Assembly: GCA_017163975.1 (NCBI GenBank)
Contig: JAFFSR010000353.1
Coordinates: forward strand, 3,504,501-3,568,500
Reading direction: 5' to 3'
DNA length: 64,000 nt
DNA from: Anastatus disparis
Taxonomy: Eukaryota > Arthropoda > Insecta > Hymenoptera > Eupelmidae
The notes beneath the pieces were generated by a model. That model did not search any database. It saw only the letters and a program-made list of their open reading frames with translations, and was not told the origin of the DNA. A program made the translations under genes and the position numbers. This document shows positions 22,447-33,258 of this stretch, piece after piece; position 1 is the first letter of the stretch, and each line of letters opens with the position of its first letter.

Positions 22447-23903
22447 TCATTATTCTTTTCTTCAAAACTTATATTTAATATATCCATTTGCTCATGAGCT
22501 TTCTTTATTGTTTTGTTGTCCACTGGTGGCTTAAATTTTTCATATCTTGTTTTTTCTTTATTCTTTCTATTAACTATTTCTGCTACATTTATTGCTGGTG
22601 AATAGAATTGTCTCTTTTGATTTTGTTCTTGTGAACTTGGTCCTGGTTTATTCCAATGTGAATCATCTGTTGTTTTATTTATATAATTTTGCCTTTGATT
22701 ATAATTTGTGTTTTCACTTTGTTTTTGACTTTCGTTTTGTTTATAATTTTCATAACTGTTTGTATTAATTCTACCTCTTTCGTTGTAGTTAACTCTATTA
22801 TTTGGATTACTGTTTTGATTTTGTTGATATGATGTCCTTACTTGTATTTTCTTTTGTTGTAATTTATCATCGTTATCTAAATCCGTTAGAATTTCAAACA
22901 AAGTATTTTTATCTTTCTTTTGAGCAAACTTAACTGCCTGTTTTACATTTCTGTCGAAATGTTTACTAATTTTTATTGTTAACTCTTCTTCAGTGTAATT
23001 TAATTGAAGCTCTTTGGCAAATCCATACATCTGAGTGGCATAATTTACTCGGCTCAATTTCGTATTTTCATAGAATTGACCAAATTCTACTTTTCTACTC
23101 GTCGTACGTTGTACATCTTCGTTCCAATACCGATCAATAAATAAATTTTTAAAGCCTTGAAAAGTTCGAACGTCGTCTTGGTACACGTACCACCATTCAT
23201 TTGCGTCTTTTTGTAATACGGTTTGTAGAAGTTGCAATGATTCTCTATCATTTAGGCCTTTTAGTGCTACATAATTTTCAAGTTCATTAATAAATTTCAT
23301 TGGTCTTTCTGTACTAGGAAGAGGTATTTTAATTTTACTTTGATTTGGCTCATTACTCTGTGCATTTGCACTCCTTCTATCTATTATGACCTTTAATTCA
23401 TCTATTTTCTCTTCATGTTCTTGTGTTGTTTCATTAATTTTTTGAGTTAAATTATTCTGAACTTCTTCTATTAATCTTTCATTTTCCTTTCTAAGTCTTT
23501 TGTTTTCTTCTCTAAGTTCATCATTTTCTATTTTTAATTCCTCTTTATATTTTTCGAAAGAACTGCTGAGATTATTGTTTTCATTTCGTAGTTTCTTATA
23601 AGCATCTGTAAAAACCTCTAATTGATCCTTTATTGTTAAGTTTTTAATCTCATCTTTGCTTAGATCTATTTGCATTAATCTATCCCAATCTCCAGAATTA
23701 TTTAATGAGTTTTCCAAAGTATTATTTTGATCAGATAGGGTTTTTAATTCATCTGTTACGGTTTGCATCCATTCTCTTAATTTCATTGGTATTAGCTGTT
23801 GTGTCTCTTCTGTTTCCGTAGTTTCTTCAATTTCTTTCATGATAATATCCGATCTTCTTCTTTTGTTTGGCATCTTGAATCTTGATGTATTTAACGCACG
23901 CAA
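22428..23903 (-). CDS. gag: Gag-like protein of LTR element 2
   Basis: 491 residues. N-terminus with a basic patch (NKRRRSD), then a long coiled coil (about 95-180: NDELREENKRLRKENERL), then a capsid/retrotransposon-gag region (RPMKFINELENYVALKGL, KDANEWWYVYQDDVRTFQGF, FIDRYWNEDVQRTTSRKVEF, SRVNYATQMYGFAKELQL) and an Asn/Gln-rich tail without a Cys-His knuckle. A start 10 codons downstream at a second Met is also possible. It is the main product of this element and would form particles; enzymes must come from elsewhere. Confidence 0.8.
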   Translation of the reverse strand: MRALNTSRFKMPNKRRRSDIIMKEIEETTETEETQQLIPMKLREWMQTVTDELKTLSDQNNTLENSLNNSGDWDRLMQIDLSKDEIKNLTIKDQLEVFTDAYKKLRNENNNLSSSFEKYKEELKIENDELREENKRLRKENERLIEEVQNNLTQKINETTQEHEEKIDELKVIIDRRSANAQSNEPNQSKIKIPLPSTERPMKFINELENYVALKGLNDRESLQLLQTVLQKDANEWWYVYQDDVRTFQGFKNLFIDRYWNEDVQRTTSRKVEFGQFYENTKLSRVNYATQMYGFAKELQLNYTEEELTIKISKHFDRNVKQAVKFAQKKDKNTLFEILTDLDNDDKLQQKKIQVRTSYQQNQNSNPNNRVNYNERGRINTNSYENYKQNESQKQSENTNYNQRQNYINKTTDDSHWNKPGPSSQEQNQKRQFYSPAINVAEIVNRKNKEKTRYEKFKPPVDNKTIKKAHEQMDILNISFEEKNNDANQEK

Positions 23904-24770
23904 ATAAAAATATTACGCTTTATTTATTGGATTAAGAAATTGAATTAACTGATTTATTGTTCAAAAGATCTATAGTAATATATAGCAGTTTATCTATTTT
24001 AAATTAAATAAATATTCAAAATATGATTTTTAATTAAATTAATAAATAAATTAATTCAATTTTTACAAAGATTACACGATTTTATAATAATTTAAATAAT
24101 TTACACAAGATAATTCACAATCAAGTATTGCGCTTTCATCTTTATTATATTTCCAATTATCTGTATTTATTGTAAGATGCTACTGTATAATTCTTTTTCA
24201 TTCATACGTAAATCCTACAATATACTCATATATTTTATTGTACTATTTTAAATTGATTTAGCATTTCTAATTGTTATTTCAAAATATGAAACGAGTCATT
24301 GCTACACAACCCATATTAACGCGATTAAAAAATCATACAACTTAAGCAATTGATTAATAATTTAATTTGCTTTCATAATTAAGATTACCATTTATTATAA
24401 CTTAAAAATTGAAAACTCATGCAAAAATTTTATTGCTTCAAGTTGAGAACCCTTATATTCGCTACAAAATTTTAGGTTGCGCACCACTGTTCATTTTCAT
24501 ATATTTAAATTTTATTTTAAATGTTATATCGAAATTTTATTTCAATCTAATACTTCAAATCAATTTAACACAGTATAGCTATTTATCCTTTGTTTACCTT
24601 TTGCTTTTAATCTTACTACCTTACATTGTTTTGATATACAAACATTGAAATTGGTTTGGAATTTGTCGACTTTTATGTCGTGAAAATTTTAGCATGTAAT
24701 GGAAATAATATTTCAAAATTATATTTCTTTAAATTTTAATTATTTCTAAGCCTATTTCATTGCTTTTTAA
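23904..24770. other. Non-coding AT-rich interval of LTR element 2
   Basis: Between gag and the upstream 142-aa ORF. The plus-strand frame at 24409-24648 is hydrophobic low-complexity sequence and not supported. Confidence 0.5.
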
Positions 24771-24910
24771 CCTTTTAAGGACGGGACTGGTCGATATATC
24801 GACCACCAATTTTATCAGGCACTCCACGTGATATATTTTTTCATTTTATGCACAAATATTGTTCAAAAAAAAAGTCGAATTTCAACGTCAAAATCCCCGT
24901 CCTTAAAAGG
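24771..24910. mobile_element. 140-bp piggyBac-like MITE
   Basis: Tips CCTTTTAAGGACGGG and its inverse, flanked by TTAA at 24767-24770 and 24911-24914. The CCY-TT start next to TTAA matches piggyBac ends. Contains the palindrome TGGTCGATATATCGACCA. No ORF. Confidence 0.75.
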
Positions 24911-25012
24911 TTAAAATTCTTTATGCTTTATTTGAGCCTTTCTTTTTTTTTTTTTTTTTATTTTTTAATATTTTTTTTGCATTTTATATTGTTTTTTCTA
25001 ATTTATATTTGA

Positions 25013-25441
25013 TTACTTTAACATTTTTTCATATAAGAAGTTTATTCCTTCTTCCAACTCATGGATATGCTCTACCATGAGTGGCATATTATGATTGAAC
25101 CTATGTTTTAATTCTTTTAAACAATTTATTATTTTTTTTTCATTTTCTTTTCCTTTGTTTGTATCTATAGTTACGTAATCTAAATTATTTTCAAATTTCT
25201 CTATTTTAATTCTCATAAATTGTATCTGTTTATTTTGTTCATCAATTTGGCTTTTAACCTTCTTTAAAATATTTTCTAGTTCTTTTTTTTCTATCACCAT
25301 ATATTTTTTTTTTTGGTTATTTTTAACATTACACAGTAATGAATTTTCTACTTTCTTTCTTAATATGTAGCATTTATCATCGTAGTTATTCTGTTTATCT
25401 AGCGACTTTCTTATAAAATCGCAAACCTTTATTTTAACCAT
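25013..25441 (-). CDS. 142-aa coiled-coil ORF of LTR element 2
   Basis: The first frame after the PBS leader. A Cys-containing N-terminus (KVCDFIRKSL, CYILRKKVENSLLC) is followed by heptad-rich sequence (KKELENILKKVKSQIDEQNK) typical of a coiled coil. No enzymatic motif. Its position upstream of gag is unusual for gypsy elements. Unknown role; possibly an RNA-binding or assembly helper. Confidence 0.55.
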   Translation of the reverse strand: MVKIKVCDFIRKSLDKQNNYDDKCYILRKKVENSLLCNVKNNQKKKYMVIEKKELENILKKVKSQIDEQNKQIQFMRIKIEKFENNLDYVTIDTNKGKENEKKIINCLKELKHRFNHNMPLMVEHIHELEEGINFLYEKMLK

Positions 25442-25599
25442 TACTTGGTTTTATTATTTTTTTTCTTTTTTTTTTAAAGAAAAACAACAATTTCTTAAAC
25501 CTAATTTGTTAATAATATTAAATTTAATCTAAATCTAACCTAAATGCAAATTTTTATTTGAAAAAGAATTATACGGCATTTTTATACACGTATTACTAT

Positions 25600-25910
25600 A
25601 TGCCCGCCATTTTGTACCGCTCGTACAAGTTGGCTTGATAAAAAAAAAAAATTTTTATTGCATGAAATCTTCAACTCACGCGTGAGTTGTTCGAGTACGG
25701 AGGGCGCCAAATTGTAACCTTTGTTCAGGTTGGCTTTAATAAATAAAATGTTATTTGACATGAGAATTTTTCTATCTCAGTTGCGTGAGGTAAAAATACC
25801 GGAGGGCGCCAAATTGTAACGTTTGTACAGGTTGGCTTGATAACAAAAACATTATACTACATGAAATCCCAAACTCACGCGTGAGTTGTTCGAGTACGGA
25901 GGGCGCCAAA
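25600..25910 (-). repeat. Three tandem leader units of about 100 bp, each ending in a PBS-like GGCGCC
   Basis: GGCGCC cores occur at 25703-25708, 25805-25810 and 25902-25907, with a degenerate fourth (CCCGCC) near 25604. Each is followed by AAATTGTAAC-like sequence and GTTGGCTTGATAA; units 1 and 3 also share the palindrome AACTCACGCGTGAGTT. Only the last core touches the LTR and is the true PBS (minus strand TTTGGCGCCCTCCGTAC). Confidence 0.85.
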
Positions 25911-27523
25911 TTATCTCGCTATTCTGAATCTGAAAATGATAGCACAAAGTGCTCATATACAAGGAAAAGGATGAGGGAGAAAAGTTATTTTAAGCTAGAC
26001 CCGTTCTTAGTGCAGACGTCATGCTGCAACTAGTCCGGCGTCTCTTTGCTTGTATGTTAGTTTTTAGTATATTTAAGGACCTCTTATGAGCCAAAAACTT
26101 CAAAGACTCACAGTCTTGTAAGAGCATTTTCTCCAATTCAATTTAACTAACACGTAAAGTTATGATTTATAGCTAGCACTATGCACAAACTATTTTCAAA
26201 TAGAGAATAATTATTTAGGATTTAAACACTCTAAATACATTCACTAAAAGAAATATAAGTGAATGTGTAATTAATTTAATTTACCAAAATAAAACTTTGA
26301 TTTTAATAAAAGTATTTATCCCGTTATTACTGCTACCGGTACGGAGCTGGTGGTTATCCAGCTCCTCGCGGACCTGCAGAATAATCGGAAACAAAGACAC
26401 TACATTACAACTTAATAATTTTTAGTTAAACTTTATTAGAAGAGAGCTGGCCAAAGAGTGCCGTACAATAATTCGGCTTCGATCTGCTTAAGCGTCGATC
26501 AAGCCGCCGCGGCCGCAATCCTCTCCTACTACTAACTAGGAGAGTGTCACACCTCCGGATCACGGATTTTGCTCAAACTTTGGAATAAGTTTTCAGATGA
26601 TAAAATATGGAAAAAGCTAAAGTTATAGTCATAAATACTCAATATTTCCCTAGTTACAGGCAATTAAAAAAAATCACTAAAAAAGTTACTAGATTTTTAA
26701 ACGCAAATACTTCTTTAGCGTCGATACCTACAAGCTTGAAACTTTTTTTAAATTAAAGCTGAGCTCAAATCCTTTCGAAATAATAGTTACAGCATATCAA
26801 AATATTATTTTTTCCCAAAGTTATAGCGTAATAAGGATTGGACCTAATTTCAGCTTTTATTATCAATTAATGTTTTTAAAAGAAAAATCAGGTCCAATGT
26901 TTATCACGCTCTAACTTTGGGAAAAAATTATATTTTTACATGCTATAACTACTAATTCGAAAGGATTTGAGCTCAACTTTAATTTAAAAAAAGTTTCAAG
27001 CTTGTAGCTATCAATGCTAAAAAACTATATGCGTTTAAAAATTTAGTAACTTTTTCAGTGATTTTTTTTAATTGCCTGTAACTAGGGAAATATTGAGTAT
27101 TTATGACTATAACTTTAGCTTTTTACATATTTTATCATCTGAAAACTTATCCCGAAGTTTGAGCAAAATCCGTGATCCAGAGGTGTGACACTCTCCTAGT
27201 AAGTAGAAGGGATACATTTACATATCTTACATTATACTATTACAGGTGCGCTCAGATGTGTGCTGGCGTACGTCACTTTATAGGCGTGTATCGGCGCACA
27301 TCCAAGCGCGTACATACATTCTTATTAATATCCATCTCGCGCGCTGATATACTTTCTAATTTCTACGTCGCGCCGACGCACAAGATAGAGATAGACCTTT
27401 AACGTGATGATTTGAATTCAAGAGAGAATAAGATTATTGCTAATTATCCTTTATTTTATTCTTTTTTCTTACTTATTCTCTCTCAAATCTTTATATTATA
27501 AATATAATATAAGTGAGGTCACA
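25911..27523 (-). repeat. 5' LTR of LTR element 2, containing a different MITE
   Basis: Same LTR as 19647-20981. Its TTAA site near 26073 is empty, whereas its TAA site at 26533 is filled by a 664-bp MITE that is absent from the other LTR. Since LTRs are identical at insertion, both MITEs arrived later. Confidence 0.85.
26536..27199. mobile_element. PIF/Harbinger-like foldback MITE, 664 bp, TAA duplication
   Basis: Tips CTAGGAGAGTGTCACACC and inverse, flanked by TAA at 26533-26535 and 27200-27202. The empty site CTACTAAGTAGAAGG at about 20656-20670 in the other LTR confirms boundaries and the 3-bp duplication. TWA duplications are typical of PIF/Harbinger, an inference. The MITE at 41614-42308 has the same tip. 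Confidence 0.9.
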
Positions 27524-27683
27524 GCACATACAGTAGAGATAAAATAAAGATTTTATATTCAACATAAATTTATTCAGAGTAATAAAGAAAAATACATAAT
27601 CAAGAATTGAAACGTAAATAATAAAGTAAAGGAAACAATTAACTAATATGACAATATTTGAATTTACAATAAAGATATTCTCT
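27524..27683 (-). repeat. 5' LTR of gypsy 1, second part
   Basis: Starts with the duplicated GCAC, then matches 11830-11990 of the other LTR to GATATTCTCT. This is the outer end of gypsy 1. Confidence 0.85.
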
Positions 27684-27880
27684 CCGGCTCTGTTTCTCTG
27701 TCTCTCCGTCTACGTCTCTCGGTCTCCGTCTCTCTGTCTTCCTTTTTCCGTCTCTTTTTCTTTGTCTTCGTCTCTCCATGATGGTCTCTCTGTCTCCGTT
27801 TCCGTCTCTGTCTCTTGATCTCCGTCTCCATCCCTTCGTCTCCGTCTTTTCGTTTTCATTCTTCCGTCTTTGTCTCTTTG
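27684..27880. repeat. Degenerate CT-rich (CTCCGTCT-type) tract
   Basis: About 200 bp of imperfect TCTCTGTCTCCG repeats. It begins exactly where gypsy 1's LTR ends. Apparent Arg/Glu-rich ORFs on the minus strand are artefacts of the repeat. Confidence 0.85.
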
Positions 27881-27885
27881 TCTCA

Positions 27886-28482
27886 GCGCTGAAAATAGCA
27901 ACCGTGAATTCTAAATTACACAACGCTTACGATTGCAGCTGCGTTTTTTTAACCATACAGCGCTTAAAATAGTAGCCGCGAATTTGTGACTACGCAGGGC
28001 TCAAAATAGTATTCGTGAATTCTTAATTACACAACGCTTACACCAGCAGCCACGTTTTTTTAATTACACAGCGCTCAAAATAGCAGCTGCAAATTTGTTA
28101 TTACACAGCGCTTACAATAGTTGTTGGGTTTCTTAACTACACAGCACTTACAATAGCAGCCGCGTTTTCGTAACCACACAATGCTCAAAATAGCTGCCAC
28201 AAATTTTCAATTACACAACTTTTACAATAATTGTTTTGTTCTTCATCTTCAGCTCTTAAAATAGCAGCTTCGTTTATTAAACCAGATAGTGCTCTGAAAA
28301 GCAGTTGCGAATTTCTCATTACACAGCGCTCACAGTAGTTTTAGCATTTTTCCCCATCACAGCACTTACAATAGCAGCCACATTTATTTCAACTACACAG
28401 TATTTAAAAAAGCAATCGCGTTTTTTCAATGGCACAGAACTAAAAATAGCAGCCGTGATTTTTAACCACACAGCGCTAAACT
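27886..28482. repeat. Minisatellite of about 39-bp units, about 15 copies
   Basis: Diverged units with the core CACAGCGCTCAAAATAGCAG, then CCGCG-TTTTT and an AACTA spacer. It lies downstream of the Helitron helicase 3' end and may be part of that element's 3' region. Confidence 0.85.
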
Positions 28483-28613
28483 CTACTTCATAATTTTTAA
28501 ATTTTTTATATTTAATTTTATATTGGAGTTTTAAATATGTTTGATTTCATTTTCTTATTCGTTATATTCAATTTTTGTATTGTGGTTTTATAATATTTCT
28601 CTGTAAACGATGT

Positions 28614-29204
28614 TTTTAATATAGACCATCTTTAACTTTTCTGGATTTTTCTGTTGATAATATTTTCAATTCTTTTTTATTAGTTGTCCTTGAAAGTGCC
28701 ACGTATAACTGACCATAACCGAAAATCGGTGTTGGTAAATACACTCCTACTTTTTTAAATAATTGTCCTTGCGACTTATTATTAATCATTTCATAAGCTT
28801 TACATACATAAGTTTTACAGGAAATGGTTTTCTGGTCATCTGGAATGGCAGTTCATCATTTGTTGATAAGGTCATACGTAGTAAGAATATAGTGCTTTTT
28901 TACTTCCTGTTAATATTTGTGCAATAATAGTAAATTATTATATTTTCGTTAATTGGGTTGCGTTACAAAGTCTTTCATTCAAATTAACATTTCTTAGGGG
29001 CATTGCTATAGCTTCTTTTCTAATTGTAATCTATGTGGAAGTAAACCGTTGGGCGTTAAGGAATTTGAAAATTCTGCTAGCAAATTTGTGTCTAAACTTT
29101 CGTCGTTTATATCTTTTGCAGAGTTAATGCTCAAGTACTCTATTACTGGTTCATTTATTTTTAATAAAATTTTTTCATTCATTTCTGTTACAACTACGTT
29201 TTTC
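28614..29204 (-). pseudogene. Helitron Pif1-like helicase, C-terminal part
   Basis: The minus strand encodes the end of a Pif1-family DNA helicase as carried by Helitrons: LAPKNVVVTEMNEKIL, then (other frame) [49 protein letters not shown] and [13 protein letters not shown]. Several frame changes and stops show decay. It continues from 32341 across the 3.1-kb insertion: the codons for LAP and KN are rejoined when that element and one GGTG copy are left out. Confidence 0.8.
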
Positions 29205-29388
29205 GGTGCACGGTGGTCCTCCAGTGATTTTGACCGTGAAGTTTTTGTACCTCAGATTTTCTTTTTAGATATAATTCTAGGCGCATTTAGGATCAAATTC
29301 CAACAAAAATCAAAATCGAAGAATGAGCAATTTTTTTTTATTCAAATTTTATTTTTTATATGTTTTTTATAAAAAAATTATTTTTCGC

Positions 29389-29603
29389 CATACCCTGCCC
29401 GAAAGCACAACTTTCGTCCCGGCACCGAAAAACAAAAGTTGTATTTTCGGCCTGGGCAGGGCGAAAAACAGCATACACACTACGGGAGGTAAAATGGCGA
29501 GCCCATAGCACATATTTGCCACCCTCGCCTTCGGCTCGAGGTGGCAATTATATGTGCTATGGACTCGCCAGTACTTTACTTCCCTTGGTGTGTAATATAC
29601 TAT
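29389..29603. mobile_element. Short GC-rich palindromic insertion in the left arm
   Basis: This stretch is missing from the right arm (near 32165-32185). It has two hairpins: CCCTGCCCGAAA facing GGGCAGGG, and GGCGAGCCCATAGCACATA facing TATGTGCTATGGACTCGCC. Ends and duplication are unclear. Confidence 0.5.
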
Positions 29604-29882
29604 ATCGAAATTTATGAGCTCAATTTCTAGAATGCCGATTTCGAATATAATTATAAATTATTTACATATTTTAAGCAAATATATTCGTAAATATATTTAG
29701 GAAAATCTAAAGTTATGTAACGATCTAAGCGTAACTTCAAGATCAAGATTTTTTTCGTAAAACATTAAAGTGATGAAAACTATGAGAAATGATAGGTTTT
29801 TAAATGATTAAAAGACGTCATTTAAAGTAATTGTAATTAGGAAATAGTGTGTATTGATATTCTTCAAGAACACAGTATGTAC

Positions 29883-31309
29883 TGTAACGTTTTTCCCTTT
29901 CGGGAGGGGGAAATACGTGTAACTCCTGTTGCCAGACGCTTCAGTGAGTTACCAGGGTAAGATCGGCAGGAGTTGGAGGGATCGGACGGTGGAAAGTAAA
30001 GGAAAGTAACCGGGTTTAACACGTTCGGTTATGCTAGGGAGTACCTTGGCTTTATTGTACTCGTAAAACTCTTACAACGACGATTACAAATATGAATTAA
30101 TAATAATGTATAAATCAAAGCTAAACCTAATAATCTTATATAATACAAATGACTAACCTAACCTTAACGGAATGAAATGTACAAAAATAATTGGTTCTTT
30201 AACTGAATCGGCCACTTGACGGCTATTTAATAAGTGAAATCAATTAATCAATAATCTTTAAAGAATCTGAATTATAGTTTACTTTAACTAAAGATTCTAC
30301 GGCCTGGACGGTTTAATTTATACCGGCGGCTTTTACCTGCAACAATGTGCAAAAACAAAAGAGATAAATAATTAATAATTAAATAATTATAATATAACTA
30401 GGCGGCGGCATCTAGTAACGCTATACTCAATACTACGGTAATAATAATAATAATGACGGTGGGTAGCCGGCTCCCTTAATTATCTGAGTTACAAATCTCT
30501 ATAGACATGCGGGACCTTTAAGTGACGTAAAGACAATGGGTGGCCGACACCCTTAACTTATTCTAATATCTTAATGATTACGCGGCAGGCGGACGGAGTC
30601 CTCTAACTAATATAAAAATGTGTTGGGTGGACGACACCCTTAACTTAATCTAAGTTCTAATATTTATGCGCGGCCGGACGGAGTCCTTTAAACTAATGCG
30701 AATTAAATAATTAGGTGGACGACACCCTTAATATATTCCATAGTCACGCGGCGGCGGACGCGATGGCTACGGGTTAACCAGACCCTTAATTAAGCCAGCG
30801 GCGAAAATGTGAAATAGAATATAATACTATGGGTGGACGTCACCCTTAAATTCAACGGCGCAAGTTCGGCATTGCGGCGGCGGCAAAAATAGCTAGTGTG
30901 CTCTAGGCAGGTAGATTTACGCCAGCGTGCTCACTCGACGTATCTCTAACACTGCCAGCATATGCACTAGAGTTTAGACCAGCGTGCTCACTCGATCTAT
31001 CCCCATGTGCAAGAGAGAGAAGCCTTGCCTAAGCTGTGGTGCTCCACAAGCCAAGGCAACCAGCTACTACTGGCCCCACTCTCTCTTAGCCTAGCGTGCT
31101 CACTAAGGTAAAGAGAGAGAGAAGACCGTAGTCTACACTGCTCTGGTTAGCTGTGCTTCTCGGCCTCTTATATACTCTGGCCTCATTTTTCCCGTTGAGT
31201 GCAACGACGTTTGAGATTGCCGCCTAGCGACTGAGCTCAGAACTACTGTTCTATCGTAGCTGGCCGTTAGGCGGGAAATTTAAATGCGCGGGTATGTATA
31301 CTCGTCGCA
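29883..31309. repeat. 1427-bp solo LTR with GTAC duplication
   Basis: Begins TGTAACGTTTTTCCC, ends CTCGTCGCA, flanked by GTAC at 29879-29882 and 31310-31313. TG...CA ends and a 4-bp repeat are diagnostic of an LTR retroelement reduced by LTR-LTR recombination. The interior (30460-30860) has about five units of a GGGTGGACGACACCCTTAA hairpin, then repeated CCAGCGTGCTCACT motifs. No coding sequence. Confidence 0.85.
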
Positions 31310-32336
31310 GTACTTCTGGTATTTCACTAACACCAAAAGCACATTTTCCATATTTGGATTCAAAGCTTTCACGGTGAATGTTATTCATTGTTTATGGGTT
31401 TTTTCCGATTCCAGCCGTGTAAGTTGTGGTTTAGAATACTGACTGTTTTGGTATTTACAAAATGTTAGTATCCTAATCCACAACTTACACGGCTGAAATC
31501 CGAAAAAATCTTCTGACAATGTCTACATTTTCCATGTAAAAGATAGTCTTGAAGAAAATCGCGGTCCATTTTGATTTTTCCATAATATGGACTAATATAA
31601 AATATTGTAAAATGATTCTAATCATGTAGATAAATTATTAAGAACAATCTGCAAATATAACTTACTGTACGTAACTTTAGTAAAAATATGTATATGTTTT
31701 CTGCATATATGTATATCTGCATAATTAGAATCATTTTACGATATTTTATATTAGCCCATGTTGTAGAAAAATCAAAATGAACTGCTTCCATAGCCTGTTC
31801 GCTGTAAAAACCTAGGCCTCGATTTTCTTCAATACAATCTTTTACATGGAAATTGTGCTTTTGGTGTTACTAAAATACCACAAGTACATGCTGTGTTCTT
31901 ATATAATATTAATACACAATATTTTTTTACTACAATTACTCCAAGTGCCGTCTTTAAATAATTTAAAAACGTATTATTTCTCATAATCTTTATCACTATG
32001 TTTTACAAAAAAAATTTTAATTTTAACTTTACGCTTACATTGTTACACAACTTTAGATTTTCCTAAATATATTTACAATAATATTTGCTTAGAATATGTA
32101 AGTAATTTGTGATTGAATTCGAAAACGGCATTGTGAAAATTGAGCTTATAAATTATGAATATAAATTTTTTTTTGTAAATAACATATATATAAAAAATAA
32201 AATTTGAATAAAAAAATGCTCATTCTTCGATTTTGGTTTTTGTTGGAATTTGATCCTGAATGTACCTAGAATCATATCCAGAAGAAAATCTGAGGTGCAA
32301 AAACTTCATAGTCAAATTTACTCGAGGACCACCGTG

Positions 32337-33010
32337 GGTGCTAATATAATATTTTCGTGATAGTCACAATTTTTAATATTTATATTATGCCCGTAAATTT
32401 CATTAATTAGATTGCGCTCTGCCAATATTTCTTCTGGAATTTGTATAACTTCATTCCCTTTTTTCATATTTTGAATGAAAATTACCATTTCTTATATTTA
32501 GTAACCAATTTTTAAATTTAACATCTGATTCCAATAAACGTTTATTTTCTTTCAAAGACATACATTGGGAATGTTCCCATAAATAGCTTTCTTTGACACA
32601 ATTTTCTACTGTCTGTGTTCTATTTCCATGTTTCACTATTGGTAATGTTTGTCTAAAATCCCCTGATATGATAAATGTTTTCCCTCCAAACAAGTAATTA
32701 TTATCACATACATCTTTCAACATGCTTTCGACGGCTTCAAAAGTGTATTTTGATGTTATTGTGATTTCATCCCAGATAACAATTGATACATTTTTCATTT
32801 TTCTATCTATTTCGCTGTTTGCACTAATATTATATATTGTGTCTTCAGATATGTTCAACGGTAATTCAAATGCTGTATGTAGTGTCACACCGTCTTGTAA
32901 TAAATTAGCCGTTATACCTGTCCATGATACAACTAAATAGTCGATTCCATGAATTTTTGTATAAGTTATAATTGTATTCAATAAGTAGCTTTTACCACTT
33001 TCACCTAGAC

Positions 33011-33043
<33 letters not shown>

Positions 33044-33254
33044 TTTTCAGTGCAGTTTGTATTTAATAAATTTAATACTGTATTAAAAATAGCCGTTTGA
33101 GCATTCGTTAGACTATTAATAATTGACCAAATATTATTAACAGTATTTACTGTACTATATTTAATTTCATTATCTTCAATATAGTATTCTAAAGTAGGTA
33201 AATTAAAGTCACTTAATTGGAATCTATTATTAGTTAAAATATCATTAATTATGC
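32337..33254 (-). pseudogene. Helitron Pif1-like helicase, ATPase core
   Basis: Contains Walker A (SLGESGKSYLLN, about 32990-33012), GIDYLVVSWTGITANLL, GVTLHTAFELP, Walker B-like IVIWDEITIT, LFGGKTFIISGDFRQTLPI, then KENKRLLESDVKFKNWLLNI and (shifted) PEEILAERNLINEIYG. A (TA)n run at about 33015-33041 shifts the frame just before Walker A, and a further one-base shift lies near 32455. The enzyme unwinds DNA during rolling-circle-like transposition. Confidence 0.85.
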
Positions 33255-33258
33255 TTAA

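Larger units (their letters stand above)
19647..27523 (-). mobile_element. Gag-only LTR retrotransposon inserted in the gypsy 1 LTR
   Basis: LTRs of about 950 bp once their MITEs are discounted (19647-20981 and 25911-27523), a GCAC duplication (19643-19646 and 27524-27527), PBS and PPT, and three minus-strand ORFs (142 aa, 491-aa gag-like, 247 aa). No protease, RT, RNase H or integrase is present in the 4.9 kb interior. The host LTR is rejoined precisely across it. It is a non-autonomous element that presumably borrows pol in trans. Confidence 0.8.
11452..27683 (-). mobile_element. Ty3/gypsy retrotransposon 1, nested host of a second LTR element
   Basis: LTRs at 11452-11990 (3') and 19237-19646 plus 27528-27683 (5', split by a younger insertion), PBS at 19222-19233, leader, gag (15890-17668) and pol (12258-15713). 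No envelope ORF is seen. Pol carries several stops, so the copy is dead. Flanks at 11448-11451 and 27684-27687 do not match, so no target-site duplication remains. The 3' LTR lacks about 40 bp that the 5' LTR keeps and has a longer TC run. Confidence 0.85.
29209..32336. mobile_element. 3.1-kb foldback DNA element with 4-bp duplication (Chapaev/CMC-like ends)
   Basis: Termini CACGGTGGTCCTC and inverse, flanked by GGTG at 29205-29208 and 32337-32340. Long arms (about 29209-29880 and 31310-32336) pair as a palindrome and hold no transposase. It is inserted in the Helitron helicase. 5'-CAC ends with 4-bp duplications suggest the CMC/Chapaev group, an inference. It contains a short palindromic insertion and a solo LTR. 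Confidence 0.8.

Noticed and set aside
27639..27972. Arg/Glu/Asp-rich ORFs
   Set aside because: They are produced by the CT-rich tandem tract; all frames are similarly open.
29356..29617. Overlapping ORFs in the GC-rich patch
   Set aside because: The patch is two palindromes, so open frames on both strands mirror each other.
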